Shown piece by piece: positions 46,649-55,075 of a DNA stretch of 64,000 bases. Source of the DNA: Aestuariispira ectoiniformans (GTDB lineage: Bacteria > Pseudomonadota > Alphaproteobacteria > UBA8366 > Aestuariispiraceae). The notes under the pieces were generated by a model. It made no database searches. It saw only the letters and a program-made list of their open reading frames with translations, and was not told the DNA's origin. The stretch covers positions 3,861,588 through 3,925,587 of the forward strand of contig NZ_CP062788.1 in assembly GCF_025136295.1 (NCBI RefSeq), written 5' to 3'. The position numbers were made by a program, and so were the translations under genes. Numbering within the stretch: the stretch's first letter is position 1; each line of letters begins with the position of its first letter.

Positions 46649-48277
46649 CTACCTCGGTTCACTCATCAGACCTTTGACCGTTGCGAAGGCCGCAACCAAA
46701 AGCACGATGGCAAACGGAAAGCCTGTGGACACAGCCATGGCCTGCAAGGCAGTCAGACCACCGCCCAGCAACAGTGCAATAGCAACCAGACCTTCGAAGG
46801 AAGCCCAGAAAACACGCTGTGGCGTCGGCGCATCGACCTTGCCGCCCGCAGTGATCGTATCAATCACCAGCGAGCCGGAATCCGACGAGGTCACGAAGAA
46901 GACGATCACCAGCACGATACCAAGGAATGACGTGATCATCGTCAGCGGAAGTTCCTTGAACATGGTGAACAGCTTCAGTTCCAGCGGCGCTTCGGTAACC
47001 GCCATGTAGCCATCCTTGATAATCTGGTCCAACGCCACACCCCCAAAGGCCGTCATCCAGAGAACGCAGACCAGCGACGGGATCAACAGCACGCAGGTGA
47101 TGAATTCGCGCACCGTACGCCCCCGGGACACACGGGCAATGAACATGCCGACAAACGGTGACCAGGAAATCCACCAGGCCCAGTAGAAGGATGTCCAGCC
47201 CTGGGAGAAATTGGTGTCTTCACGGCCAATCGGATTGGACAGCGCCGGAAGTTCCGTCACATAGGCAACCAGATTGTCGACAAAACCGGTGAGAATCGCC
47301 AGTGTCGGCCCGACAATGATCACGAACAGCAGCAACAGAGCCGCCAGAACCATATTGATCTCCGACAGGCGTTTAACCCCGGCCTCAAGGCCTGCCACAA
47401 CGGAAGTAAGCGCCAGGGCTGTAATCCCGATAATCAGCAAAATCTTGTAAGTGTCGGAAACCGGCATACCGAAGAGGAAGTTCAGACCCGCATTCGCCTG
47501 TGAAGCCCCAAGGCCAAGCGACGTCGCCAATCCGAACAAAGTCGCAAAAACGGCAAGGATGTCGATGACATGGCCCGTCCAGCCCCAGACACGTTCCCCG
47601 AAAATCGGATAGAACATGGACCGGATCGTCAACGGCAGCCCCTTGTTATAGGCAAACAGCGCCAGCCCTAACGCGACGATTGCATATACCGCCCAGGGAT
47701 GCAGCCCCCAGTGGAAAATGGTGGCCGCCATGGCAAGTGCGCTTGCCTTGGCCGAATCGCCTTCAGCACCACCCAAAGGCGCCCAGTCGGTCCGCACACC
47801 GTCCTCGCCAACCGTAATCCCGCCCATTGACGAACTGAAATGCGAGATCGGCTCGGCCACACCATAGAACATCAGGCCGATACCCATACCGGCCGCAAAC
47901 AGCATGGAGAACCAGCCCGAATAGGAGAAATCGGGCTTTGCCTCCATACCACCCAGCCGGACCTTGCCCAGCGGCGATACGACAAGCCCCAGACACAGGA
48001 TCACAAAGATGTTGCCTGCGCTCAGGAAGAACCAGTCGAATGTGGATGTCAGCCAGCCTCTCAAATGGCCGAAAAGTTCCCCGGCATCTTCCTTGAACGC
48101 CAGGGTCAGGAAGACGAAAGCGACAATCGTCAAACCTGAAATCAAAAAGACCGGATTGTGAATATCTAAACCGAATGGACCGATGTTCGCCTGGATATTA
48201 TCCTGGCCGATCTCGTAGTCGGTGTCGATGACATCAGCAGCACCATCAGGTGTCAGGATATCATTATCTTCTGCCAT
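46649..48277 (-). CDS. BCCT-family betaine/choline/carnitine transporter
   Basis: Inner-membrane Na+ or H+-coupled carrier for quaternary ammonium compounds, 542 residues with about twelve helices. The family signature T-S-F-Y-W-A-W-W-I-S-W-S-P-F-V-G is present, and the aromatic ligand box around it looks intact. The N-terminus is acidic and the C-terminal tail is very short, without the long osmosensing extension known from BetP. Uptake for osmoprotection or nutrition is likely. Confidence 0.94.
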   Translation of the reverse strand: MAEDNDILTPDGAADVIDTDYEIGQDNIQANIGPFGLDIHNPVFLISGLTIVAFVFLTLAFKEDAGELFGHLRGWLTSTFDWFFLSAGNIFVILCLGLVVSPLGKVRLGGMEAKPDFSYSGWFSMLFAAGMGIGLMFYGVAEPISHFSSSMGGITVGEDGVRTDWAPLGGAEGDSAKASALAMAATIFHWGLHPWAVYAIVALGLALFAYNKGLPLTIRSMFYPIFGERVWGWTGHVIDILAVFATLFGLATSLGLGASQANAGLNFLFGMPVSDTYKILLIIGITALALTSVVAGLEAGVKRLSEINMVLAALLLLFVIIVGPTLAILTGFVDNLVAYVTELPALSNPIGREDTNFSQGWTSFYWAWWISWSPFVGMFIARVSRGRTVREFITCVLLIPSLVCVLWMTAFGGVALDQIIKDGYMAVTEAPLELKLFTMFKELPLTMITSFLGIVLVIVFFVTSSDSGSLVIDTITAGGKVDAPTPQRVFWASFEGLVAIALLLGGGLTALQAMAVSTGFPFAIVLLVAAFATVKGLMSEPR

Positions 48278-48434
48278 GATCGTCCCCCTACTTGGTTATA
48301 AATTTGGTCTACCCCTAAGTCAGATCGATCAATCTGCCCGCCCTGAAATTGTCTCAGAAAGCGCAGGGGTCGGTCAATTCCCTAAGATTTTTTCCAGAAT
48401 TCAGCGGGAAGGCGCACAAATCAACCCTTCCATA

Positions 48435-48472
48435 TATTTAACGAATATGTTAATTAATATATACGTTAAATA
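48435..48472. promoter_or_regulatory. Candidate ArsR operator with 9-base inverted repeat
   Basis: TATTTAACG (48435-48443) and CGTTAAATA (48464-48472) are perfect inverted repeats around a 20-base AT-only core apart from one G. It lies 24 bases before the ArsR start and in the divergent gap to the BCCT gene. Confidence 0.6.
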
Positions 48473-48495
48473 AAAAAGTGAGCATAGCAGGCTAT

Positions 48496-48888
48496 ATGGA
48501 CAAGTTGAGTAGCACCTTTGCCGCCCTGGCCGACCCGACCCGCCGCGCCATTCTGGCCCGGCTGGCGGAAGGCAGCGCCACGGTCAACGAATTGGCCGAG
48601 CCCTTCTCCATTTCGCTGCCGGCCGTCTCCCGGCACCTGAAAGTTCTGGAGCAGGCGGAATTGATCAGCCGCGAAGCAGTGGCCCAGAAAAGGCGCTGCA
48701 CCCTACGCCCGGAAAACCTGCGCGATGCGGCCAACTGGATCGAAGATCATGCCCGGTTCTGGACCGAGAGCCTGGACCGGCTGGACAGTTATCTGGACAC
48801 AATAGACATGGACACCCAAACAGGGGAGGAAGCACAGGATGACCGACGCAGTCACGGCAACAAGACCGGAACCGCCGACGAAAAGTAA
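48496..48888 (+). CDS. ArsR-family transcriptional regulator
   Basis: 130 residues from the ATG at 48496; an upstream in-frame GTG at 48478 lacks a ribosome site. The HTH reads A-D-P-T-R-R-A-I-L-A-R-L then S-L-P-A-V-S-R-H-L-K-V-L. No metal-binding Cys set is present. Members of this type are commonly paired with SRPBCC genes, as here, and probably regulate them. Its last 50 bases overlap the start of the SRPBCC gene in another frame. Confidence 0.92.
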   Translation: MDKLSSTFAALADPTRRAILARLAEGSATVNELAEPFSISLPAVSRHLKVLEQAELISREAVAQKRRCTLRPENLRDAANWIEDHARFWTESLDRLDSYLDTIDMDTQTGEEAQDDRRSHGNKTGTADEK

Positions 48889-49321
48889 TATCGAGACGCT
48901 GACGATCGAGCGGAAATTCAAGCAACCGCCCAACGTGGTCTTCAAGGCCTGGACCGATCCGACCGCCTTGCGGCAATGGGTTGGGCCATTGCATTTCACC
49001 TGCCCAGCGGCAGAAATGGATGCACGGGTCGGCGGCAGCTATGTCTTTCCCATGATATCGGCCGACGGGAAATTTTTCACCGTCCGCGGTGTTATCAAAG
49101 ACCTTATCCCCAACGCGCTTATGCGCTTTTCCTGGGCCTGGGACCAGGAGGACGGTTCAGCCGGCAGGATGATGGAAGTGACCCTGGAATTTCGGAAGTC
49201 CGGCAGCGGCACCCTCCTCATTCTTCATCAAAGCAACTTCATCGACGAGGAGGCCCGTACCTCGCACAACCACGGCTGGCAGGGTTGCCTCGATTCCCTG
49301 GCCGCTTATCTGGAAGAATGA
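48839..49321 (+). CDS. SRPBCC (AHSA1-like) domain protein
   Basis: 160 residues forming one START-like ligand-binding domain: F-K-Q-P-P-N-V-V-F-K-A-W-T-D-P at about 28-42, G-G-S-Y-V-F-P-M in the middle and N-H-G-W-Q-G-C-L-D-S-L near the end. GGGGAGG stands about 9 bases before the ATG, so the long overlap with the ArsR gene is probably real. The ligand is unknown. Followed 3 bases later by a GST gene. Confidence 0.9.
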   Translation: MTDAVTATRPEPPTKSNIETLTIERKFKQPPNVVFKAWTDPTALRQWVGPLHFTCPAAEMDARVGGSYVFPMISADGKFFTVRGVIKDLIPNALMRFSWAWDQEDGSAGRMMEVTLEFRKSGSGTLLILHQSNFIDEEARTSHNHGWQGCLDSLAAYLEE

Positions 49322-49324
49322 TCC

Positions 49325-49966
49325 ATGCACAAACTGCAAATTCTAGGCATGCCGCAAAGCACCTTCGTTCGTACAGCCTGTATGGCCGCGATTGAAAAAG
49401 GCATTGATTATGAGTTGATCGAAACCATGCCGCAAAGCGATGCCATGAAGGCAATTCACCCCGCAGGCAAGATGCCGGTCATGAGCCATGGCGACGTGCA
49501 TCTGTTCGAAACCCTCGCGATCACCCATTATATCGACCACGCCTTTGACGGGCCTGCCCTGCACCCGGCCAACCCGCTCAAGCAGGCCAAGATGTATCAA
49601 TGGATCAGCTTCTCCAATGACCGGTTGTACCAGGTGATCGCCCGCGGGATATTGCTGCCGAGATTTTTCCCCAAAACCGAGGACGGACAGCCGGATATGG
49701 CCCTGATCAATCAGTCGGTCGAGGAGGCCCGCCCCCTGATTGCCGCCCTTGAACAGGCCTATGACGGCCATGATTATCTTTTAGGTGAGGAATGTTCGCT
49801 GGCAGATCTGTTTGTCGCCCCGATCCTCTACTACCTCTACGTCGTTCCGGAAGGAGGCGATCTGTTCGCCAACACCCCCAATATCGAGCGCGCCGCAAAC
49901 GCCATGAAAGAGCGAGAAAGCTTTATCAAATCCGCCCCGCCGCCCCTGCCTCAGGCTGCTGATTAA
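49325..49966 (+). CDS. Glutathione S-transferase family protein
   Basis: 213 residues: thioredoxin-like N-terminal domain with S-T-F-V-R-T-A near the start and G-K-M-P-V-M ... F-E-T-L-A-I-T-H-Y-I (cis-Pro and Glu-Thr glutathione contacts), then a helical C-terminal domain with C-S-L-A-D-L-F-V-A-P. Third gene of ArsR-SRPBCC-GST, a likely detoxification unit. The class cannot be assigned with confidence. Confidence 0.93.
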   Translation: MHKLQILGMPQSTFVRTACMAAIEKGIDYELIETMPQSDAMKAIHPAGKMPVMSHGDVHLFETLAITHYIDHAFDGPALHPANPLKQAKMYQWISFSNDRLYQVIARGILLPRFFPKTEDGQPDMALINQSVEEARPLIAALEQAYDGHDYLLGEECSLADLFVAPILYYLYVVPEGGDLFANTPNIERAANAMKERESFIKSAPPPLPQAAD

Positions 49967-50020
49967 TTATTATCCCGGCAGCAGCCTCTGCCGCTGCCGG
50001 GCCATTATTGGGGAAGAAAC

Positions 50021-50698
50021 ATGACAGATCATCACAAGCGGTTTCCCGGAGAAGACGATGACTACCGTTCCTGCCGCCTGGGCCTGCTGGAGCAGGAGAT
50101 CAAATTACGAAAGAAGATCGAAGCGGTTGCCAAGCAACGCCGTCAACTGCCCCTCGGCGGCAAAATCCCGGAGAATTATACCTTCGATGAAATTCGGGAC
50201 GGACTGACGGTCCACACCCAATTCTCCGACCTGTTTGAGGCGGACAAGGACACCCTGCTTCTATATAGCTTCATGTTCCCGCCGGGCGGCACGCCCTGCC
50301 CCGGATGCACCTCCCTCACGGACAGCTATCACGGTGACCTGGTCCATTTGCAACAGCGCGTGAATTTCGCCGCCGTCGCAAAGACCGACATTGCAACCTT
50401 CCGCGCCTGGGGCCAGGAACGCGGATGGCATAACTTGCGTATGCTCTCATCTGCCGGGAACAGCTTTAACCGCGACTATCACGCGGAAAACGAAGAGGGA
50501 TCCCAGGCCCCCCTGATGCATGTTTTCAAGCGTACTGCGAAGGGTATCCACCATTTCTACACCACGGAGTTGCTCTTCGTTCCTCCCGAACCGGGCCAGC
50601 ACCCCCGCCATGCTGACTGCATGTGGTCACTTTGGAACATGCTGGATTTGACTCCGGAGGGAAGGCCAGACTGGAACCCATCCCTCCGGTATGACTAG
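50021..50698 (+). CDS. DUF899 thioredoxin-like protein
   Basis: 225 residues of the DUF899 family, a thioredoxin-like fold of unknown activity. Seen: F-M-F-P-P-G-G-T-P-C-P-G-C-T-S-L (C-P-G-C pair), W-H-N-L-R-M-L-S-S and G-I-H-H-F-Y-T-T-E-L, all usual for the family. It lies 54 bases after the GST gene and may be co-transcribed with it. Its TAG interlocks with the stop of the convergent Rieske-fusion gene (CTAG at 50695-50698). Confidence 0.88.
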   Translation: MTDHHKRFPGEDDDYRSCRLGLLEQEIKLRKKIEAVAKQRRQLPLGGKIPENYTFDEIRDGLTVHTQFSDLFEADKDTLLLYSFMFPPGGTPCPGCTSLTDSYHGDLVHLQQRVNFAAVAKTDIATFRAWGQERGWHNLRMLSSAGNSFNRDYHAENEEGSQAPLMHVFKRTAKGIHHFYTTELLFVPPEPGQHPRHADCMWSLWNMLDLTPEGRPDWNPSLRYD

Positions 50699-52287
50699 CC
50701 CTCATTCGCAACAAAGCTCAGCGCCTGGCGAGCAGTGCGCAGCACATGTTTTCGCTTCAGCGTTGCATTGAGAAACCGGTTCCCGGCCGCCAACAGCATT
50801 TGCGCGGCCGGGCCATCGGGCGAGGCTTCATATTCCTCACGGATCGCCGCCGTCGTCTTCACCAGATGACAGGCAACAATATATTCAAACTGGGCATGAT
50901 CGAAAAAGCCGTGCTCCACCTCGGCAAAGAAGGCCCTGGGGTCGGACAGATACCAGCGATCCGCCACATAGCCCTTATCGACAAAACCCGCATTGCGGCC
51001 GATGAAACAGCCCATCTGCAACAGCCCCTGCGGCCATAATTCCGGAAAACGCGAACATTGCACATGCACCGCGTTGGCAAAGGTCAGGCCATGGGTAAAG
51101 CTGAGAAAGCTTTGATTGGCGGCCACATTGCGGTCCGTGTGAAACTGATGCGCTTCATCGAAATGCAACATATTCCAGGCGAGCGCACCAAGCGCCGCAT
51201 CAAACAGCGCCGCGGTGTTGGAGGAGGATGCCTGCATCCGTTCCAGAACCTTGGCCACCGAACGGCCGGTCAACTCATCCCAGACAACCGGCTCGTCATC
51301 CCACGTCGCCTGCCCCCAGGATTGTAGTGCCGGCGCATAGGCTCGGAATTCCGGAATCAAATCCTCCCGCCGCCCATAGATCAGTGACCGCACCAGCGCC
51401 AGCAAAAGCGGTTCTGCCACATCCGCGCCCAACCGGTCGATCAGGCCCATGGTCTTGTAGACGTATATCAGGCTGTGACCAAAATCCAGGAAGTGGTCAA
51501 GGGCCGCACGGGTCAGGGCCTCTTCAAAATCCCGGTGGGTCATACCGCAGGCCAGACCACCACGGATCATACCAATGGCTGTCTCCTCATCCTCTGCATC
51601 CACCGCCCGGACAAAGCCATCGACCGTGAAGTCCACCAACTTCACAGGATAGGGATAAATTTTTTCACGCCGCGTATCCCAGGCCATATGGGCGACCACC
51701 TCTACGACAGGGATCAGGGCCAGTGCCTCGTCGTCTGCACCATAACGGTCGCGCAGCGTCAGCCAGTCCAGTGCCGCACCATAGGCGTGGGTCGCGCCGA
51801 ATTCCATCCGGTCATGGGTCCAGTGAATGGTCCTGCGCAATGCATCCAGCGGATCACCGCCCGCCTTCACCAGGCGCGCGATTTCGCGGGCCATACGGTC
51901 GTATTCATGATCGTCGAAACAATCCAGAAGATTGTCCAGCGCCTTGCCGATCGCCTGTTCGGGCGACGGATCACTGACGTCCAAAAGCAAGTCCCCACCA
52001 TCCAGCCGGGCCGGGTAGGTGCGGACCTGATCGCCGCCGACCATGGTCTCGCCACTTTCCAGATCAAACTTCCAGTTGTGCCAGTTGCAGGTAAGGACAC
52101 AGCCTTCGGTCAACGTGCCCTCAGACAGCGGATAACCTTCGTGAGGGCATTTGTTATTACAGGCGAATATTCCCTTTTCCCCCTGAAAGACCGCGATCTG
52201 GCGTCCCCCTTCCTTCACCAGGATGCGGCCCTTTTCCGCCAGCTTTTCCGCAGCACCCTTAATTCGTAATTCCCGTTCAGCCATCAT
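50695..52287 (-). CDS. Rieske 2Fe-2S domain fused to a His-rich helical domain
   Basis: 530 residues. Residues 5-105 are a complete Rieske ferredoxin-like domain with cluster ligands C47-P-H49 and C67-x2-H70. After a short linker, residues about 112-530 are alpha-helical and unusually His-rich: H155/H158, H167, H200, H265/H271, H375/H380/H383, H399, H408, H459/H464 and H474. Parts (D-H-F-L-D-F-G-H-S, F-T-H-G-L-T-F-A-N-A-V-H) recall questin-oxidase-like (DUF4243) proteins. It could be an oxygenase with a built-in electron donor; that is inference. M2 at 52284 may be the true start. It lies 18 bases after an MFS gene, same strand. Confidence 0.75.
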   Translation of the reverse strand: MMAERELRIKGAAEKLAEKGRILVKEGGRQIAVFQGEKGIFACNNKCPHEGYPLSEGTLTEGCVLTCNWHNWKFDLESGETMVGGDQVRTYPARLDGGDLLLDVSDPSPEQAIGKALDNLLDCFDDHEYDRMAREIARLVKAGGDPLDALRRTIHWTHDRMEFGATHAYGAALDWLTLRDRYGADDEALALIPVVEVVAHMAWDTRREKIYPYPVKLVDFTVDGFVRAVDAEDEETAIGMIRGGLACGMTHRDFEEALTRAALDHFLDFGHSLIYVYKTMGLIDRLGADVAEPLLLALVRSLIYGRREDLIPEFRAYAPALQSWGQATWDDEPVVWDELTGRSVAKVLERMQASSSNTAALFDAALGALAWNMLHFDEAHQFHTDRNVAANQSFLSFTHGLTFANAVHVQCSRFPELWPQGLLQMGCFIGRNAGFVDKGYVADRWYLSDPRAFFAEVEHGFFDHAQFEYIVACHLVKTTAAIREEYEASPDGPAAQMLLAAGNRFLNATLKRKHVLRTARQALSFVANEG

Positions 52288-52305
52288 CCGTCTCCATCGT
52301 CCAGA

Positions 52306-53463
52306 TTATACCAGTTTTTCAGTGGCCCTGCCTGCCCGCATCGCTGTCCAGGCCGTCGCGGGAAAAATCAGGATTGCCGCACCGGCCAGATAGAGCATCA
52401 GGCCGTCACCCTGCCACACGTCCACCATCACACCTGCCGTGGATGGCCCGACCAGCACGCCAACGTTATACATGGCGGAAAAGGCCGCACTGCCCACAGC
52501 CAGAGCATGACCCTTGAAGAAATGTCCGACCAACAACACGCCCATGCCATATAACGCACTGCCTGCCGTGCCCCAGAAAAGGAAATAGATAATCCCCGCG
52601 GGCTCCGCGGTCAGGAAGTGCTGATAGCCCAGGATCATGAGGAATTCCCCAAGCGTCAGCCCCGCCACCAGGGCCAGCCTGTTCATCCGGTCCGCCAGCC
52701 ATCCCATGGGATATTGGCTGAGCATTCCCCCAACCCCCAGCAGGCCCAGCAGCAGGAAAATGTCCTTCTCACCCACCCCCGCAGGCACAAGCGGCAGGAA
52801 GGCATGGGTCGCCTCATAGCTGGCCGACATCACCAGATTGATCACCATCGGCAGGGGCGCGAACAGCAAACAGGCGATAAGACCGCCCTTCCCTTTGCTC
52901 TTTTCAACGCTGTAACTACCGCCATCCGCCAGCATCACCGGTATCAGGCAGATCAGACAGAGGCCCGCGCCGATCAGAAAAGGCTCAATGGTCGCAGTGC
53001 CGGTCAGGGCAAGGATAAGCGGCCCAATCGCCAGGCCCGCGCTGCCCGCCGTGGCATAGACGCCAATTACCCGCCCCCGGCTATGGTCTTCGGCCAGATC
53101 ATGGATCCAGGCCTCGCTGACAACCCAGAGCGCACAGGCCGCCGCCCCGGCGAAGGCCCGCAAGACAAACCACCCCGACAGACTTTCCATCACCGTAAAC
53201 AAGGGAAACACCACACCAATTGTAACCAGAGCCGTGATCAGGATTGGTTTTGCGCCGAAACGCGAAAGCAGGGCGGGAAAGAATGGCGCGACCAGGACAC
53301 CCGCCAGTGGCTGCACCGCCGTATTCAGCCCGATTACAGTCTCCGTAATGCCCATGGCATCCAGCCGCACCGCCAAAAGCGGCAGCGACAGCGAGTAGAC
53401 CATATTCACCACGAACATCGCCGCGATCACGCAAGCCAGATTGAACCTCTTGGAATGCCCCAT
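52306..53463 (-). CDS. MFS transporter, YcaD-like
   Basis: 385 residues, twelve helices. The segment V-S-E-A-W-I-H-D-L-A-E-D-H-S-R-G-R-V-I-G-V-Y matches the YcaD-type signature and parallels the MFS gene at 36936-38099. Located between a DUF1127 gene and the Rieske fusion, all minus strand with gaps of 34 and 18 bases, it probably transports the substrate or product of the Rieske-fusion enzyme. Confidence 0.87.
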   Translation of the reverse strand: MGHSKRFNLACVIAAMFVVNMVYSLSLPLLAVRLDAMGITETVIGLNTAVQPLAGVLVAPFFPALLSRFGAKPILITALVTIGVVFPLFTVMESLSGWFVLRAFAGAAACALWVVSEAWIHDLAEDHSRGRVIGVYATAGSAGLAIGPLILALTGTATIEPFLIGAGLCLICLIPVMLADGGSYSVEKSKGKGGLIACLLFAPLPMVINLVMSASYEATHAFLPLVPAGVGEKDIFLLLGLLGVGGMLSQYPMGWLADRMNRLALVAGLTLGEFLMILGYQHFLTAEPAGIIYFLFWGTAGSALYGMGVLLVGHFFKGHALAVGSAAFSAMYNVGVLVGPSTAGVMVDVWQGDGLMLYLAGAAILIFPATAWTAMRAGRATEKLV

Positions 53464-53497
53464 GCCCTCTTTCCCTCACTCGCCCTCGACAACGCCA

Positions 53498-53653
53498 TCA
53501 GCGGCGGCTGCGCAGGCGTTTGATATCGTCCCGCTGAATCCCCAGATCGCGCAGCACATGATTGGACAACGCATCGGGGTAAATGGTTTTTTTCCGACGC
53601 CGGAACAAATGCGCCAGCCTCAGAACTTTTGTCATTGCACGCATGTTTCTCAT
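53498..53653 (-). CDS. DUF1127-like small basic protein
   Basis: 51-residue ORF (ATG 53651-53653, TGA 53498-53500). It is very basic, and its C-terminus L-S-N-H-V-L-R-D-L-G-I-Q-R-D-D-I matches the DUF1127 pattern L-x-D-[IL]-G-[IL]-x-R-x-[DE]-I. Related small proteins in alphaproteobacteria affect RNA and phosphate or stress metabolism. It lies 34 bases before the MFS gene and may lead that operon. Confidence 0.72.
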   Translation of the reverse strand: MRNMRAMTKVLRLAHLFRRRKKTIYPDALSNHVLRDLGIQRDDIKRLRSRR

Positions 53654-53742
53654 CAGCTTCACCATTCAATTTAATAAAGTTTTTTCTTTATAAAACATAT
53701 GACCGAAGAAATTTGACTTAATCAAGAAAAATCTTTAGAAAA

Positions 53743-54405
53743 ATGTTTATGAGCAAACCACAATCCAAACCGAAGGATGTGAAGGGCCGCCGCCGCATCC
53801 AGGAAATCCTGAAAACCGAAGGACCGCAGGAAGCCGCCGTGCTGGCGGAAAAGCTGGGGGTTTCGGCCATGGCCGTGCGCCAGCATCTTTATGCGATGCA
53901 GGAAGAAAAGCTGGTCACCTTTACGGAGGAACCGCGCCCCAAGGGCCGCCCGGCCAAGCTGTGGCAACTGACGGAAGAGGCCAACCGGCTTTTCCCCGAT
54001 GCCCATGCGGACCTGACAATCAACCTGATCGAGGTGATGAAGGAAACCTTTGGAGAAGACGGTCTCAACAAGTTTCTCGATGCCCGTGCTGCCAAGCAGG
54101 TCGCAGACTATCGAACGCGAATGGAGGGTACGGACGACCTGCGCGACCGGCTGGTCAAACTGGCCCGAATTCGTGAGGACGAAGGCTATATGGCCTGTGT
54201 CACGGAAGATGACGACGGCCTGCTGTTTGTTGAAAACCACTGCCCCATCTGTGCGGCCGCCCATGCCTGCAGCGGCCTTTGCGCCATGGAACTCAAGGTC
54301 TTCCAACTGGTGATGGGCTCAGGCGTGGACGTCAGCCGCACCGACCACATCCTGGCAGGCGCGCGCCGCTGTGCCTATCGGATAACGCCAAAGGCCCGGA
54401 CATAA
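53743..54405 (+). CDS. SufR-like HTH regulator with C-terminal Cys cluster
   Basis: 220 residues. Winged HTH at about 18-75 (A-A-V-L-A-E-K-L-G-V-S-A-M-A-V-R-Q-H-L then G-R-P-A-K-L-W-Q-L). The C-terminal region has C167, C170, C176, C180 and C210 in N-H-C-P-I-C-A-A-A-H-A-C-S-G-L-C, resembling the Fe-S-binding segment of SufR. No suf operon is in the window. It is preceded by an AT-rich gap and has no strong ribosome site; M3 is an alternative start. Targets unknown. Confidence 0.82.
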   Translation: MFMSKPQSKPKDVKGRRRIQEILKTEGPQEAAVLAEKLGVSAMAVRQHLYAMQEEKLVTFTEEPRPKGRPAKLWQLTEEANRLFPDAHADLTINLIEVMKETFGEDGLNKFLDARAAKQVADYRTRMEGTDDLRDRLVKLARIREDEGYMACVTEDDDGLLFVENHCPICAAAHACSGLCAMELKVFQLVMGSGVDVSRTDHILAGARRCAYRITPKART

Positions 54406-54436
54406 AAAAAACGCCTGCAGGCATAACCCGCAGGCG
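54403..54436 (-). terminator. Terminator of the first VPAPG-CTERM gene
   Basis: Stem CGCCTGC (54412-54418) / GCAGGCG (54430-54436) and an eight-T tail on the minus strand. It lies between the convergent regulator and VPAPG-CTERM genes. Confidence 0.87.
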
Positions 54437-54460
54437 CTTCTTCAAAAGATCGAAATCGGA

Positions 54461-55075
54461 TCAGACTTTACGCCGACGCGCAAAAACCATCCCGAACAGG
54501 CCGAGCCCCAGAAGGCCGAACATGCCCGGTGCCGGAACCGCCTTTGCACCGTTGATCACGATATTATCGAACTGATGGAAGGGACCTTCCTGAACCCAGG
54601 AAACCCGCAGAAGGTCGGAAAACACGCTGTCAAAGAAGAAGGTTTCAAAACCCAGCGTACCATCCAGGGTAAAGGTCTGACTAACTGTGCCCCCGCCGAG
54701 CAGCGTCCCGATGAAAGTCACGTTAGCACTGTTGTTTCCATTCAATTCGGATAAGTCGATGGAGGTCAGGTCAAAGGCCGAACCGTTATCGGCCACCAGC
54801 TCGATCCCACCGCCAATCGTATTGTTGAAAAGCGCCGTGGACCCGGCGTAGCGGAATTCCTTTGTACCGAATGTCGCGAAAGACTGGCTGCCCCCCAGGT
54901 TGTGCAGGGAGTATCCGTCTTCGGAATAGTTCCAGCCCGCAGAATTGACGCTGCTGTTATTCTGTTCCAGGCTCTGGAAATCAATAACAGTGGCTTCCGC
55001 CGCCATGCCGCTCGCAAACAGAACCGTTGTTGCCAGCGCCACGCCCGTGGCCAAATTTTTCATAGCTTTCAACAT
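54461..55075 (-). CDS. VPAPG-CTERM (PEP-CTERM-like) secreted protein 1
   Basis: 204 residues. Signal peptide to about residue 28 (A-A-E-A-T). A beta-rich body with N-S-A-G-W-N-Y-S-E-D-G-Y and F-H-Q-F-D-N-I-V-I-N. The last 25 residues (180-204) are a sorting tail: V-P-A-P-G, a Gly/Leu-rich helix and A-R-R-R-K-V. Such tails direct exosortase processing in Gram-negatives. AGGGG precedes the ATG at a good distance. It is the same length as, and clearly paralogous to, the protein at 55733-56347. Confidence 0.88.
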   Translation of the reverse strand: MLKAMKNLATGVALATTVLFASGMAAEATVIDFQSLEQNNSSVNSAGWNYSEDGYSLHNLGGSQSFATFGTKEFRYAGSTALFNNTIGGGIELVADNGSAFDLTSIDLSELNGNNSANVTFIGTLLGGGTVSQTFTLDGTLGFETFFFDSVFSDLLRVSWVQEGPFHQFDNIVINGAKAVPAPGMFGLLGLGLFGMVFARRRKV

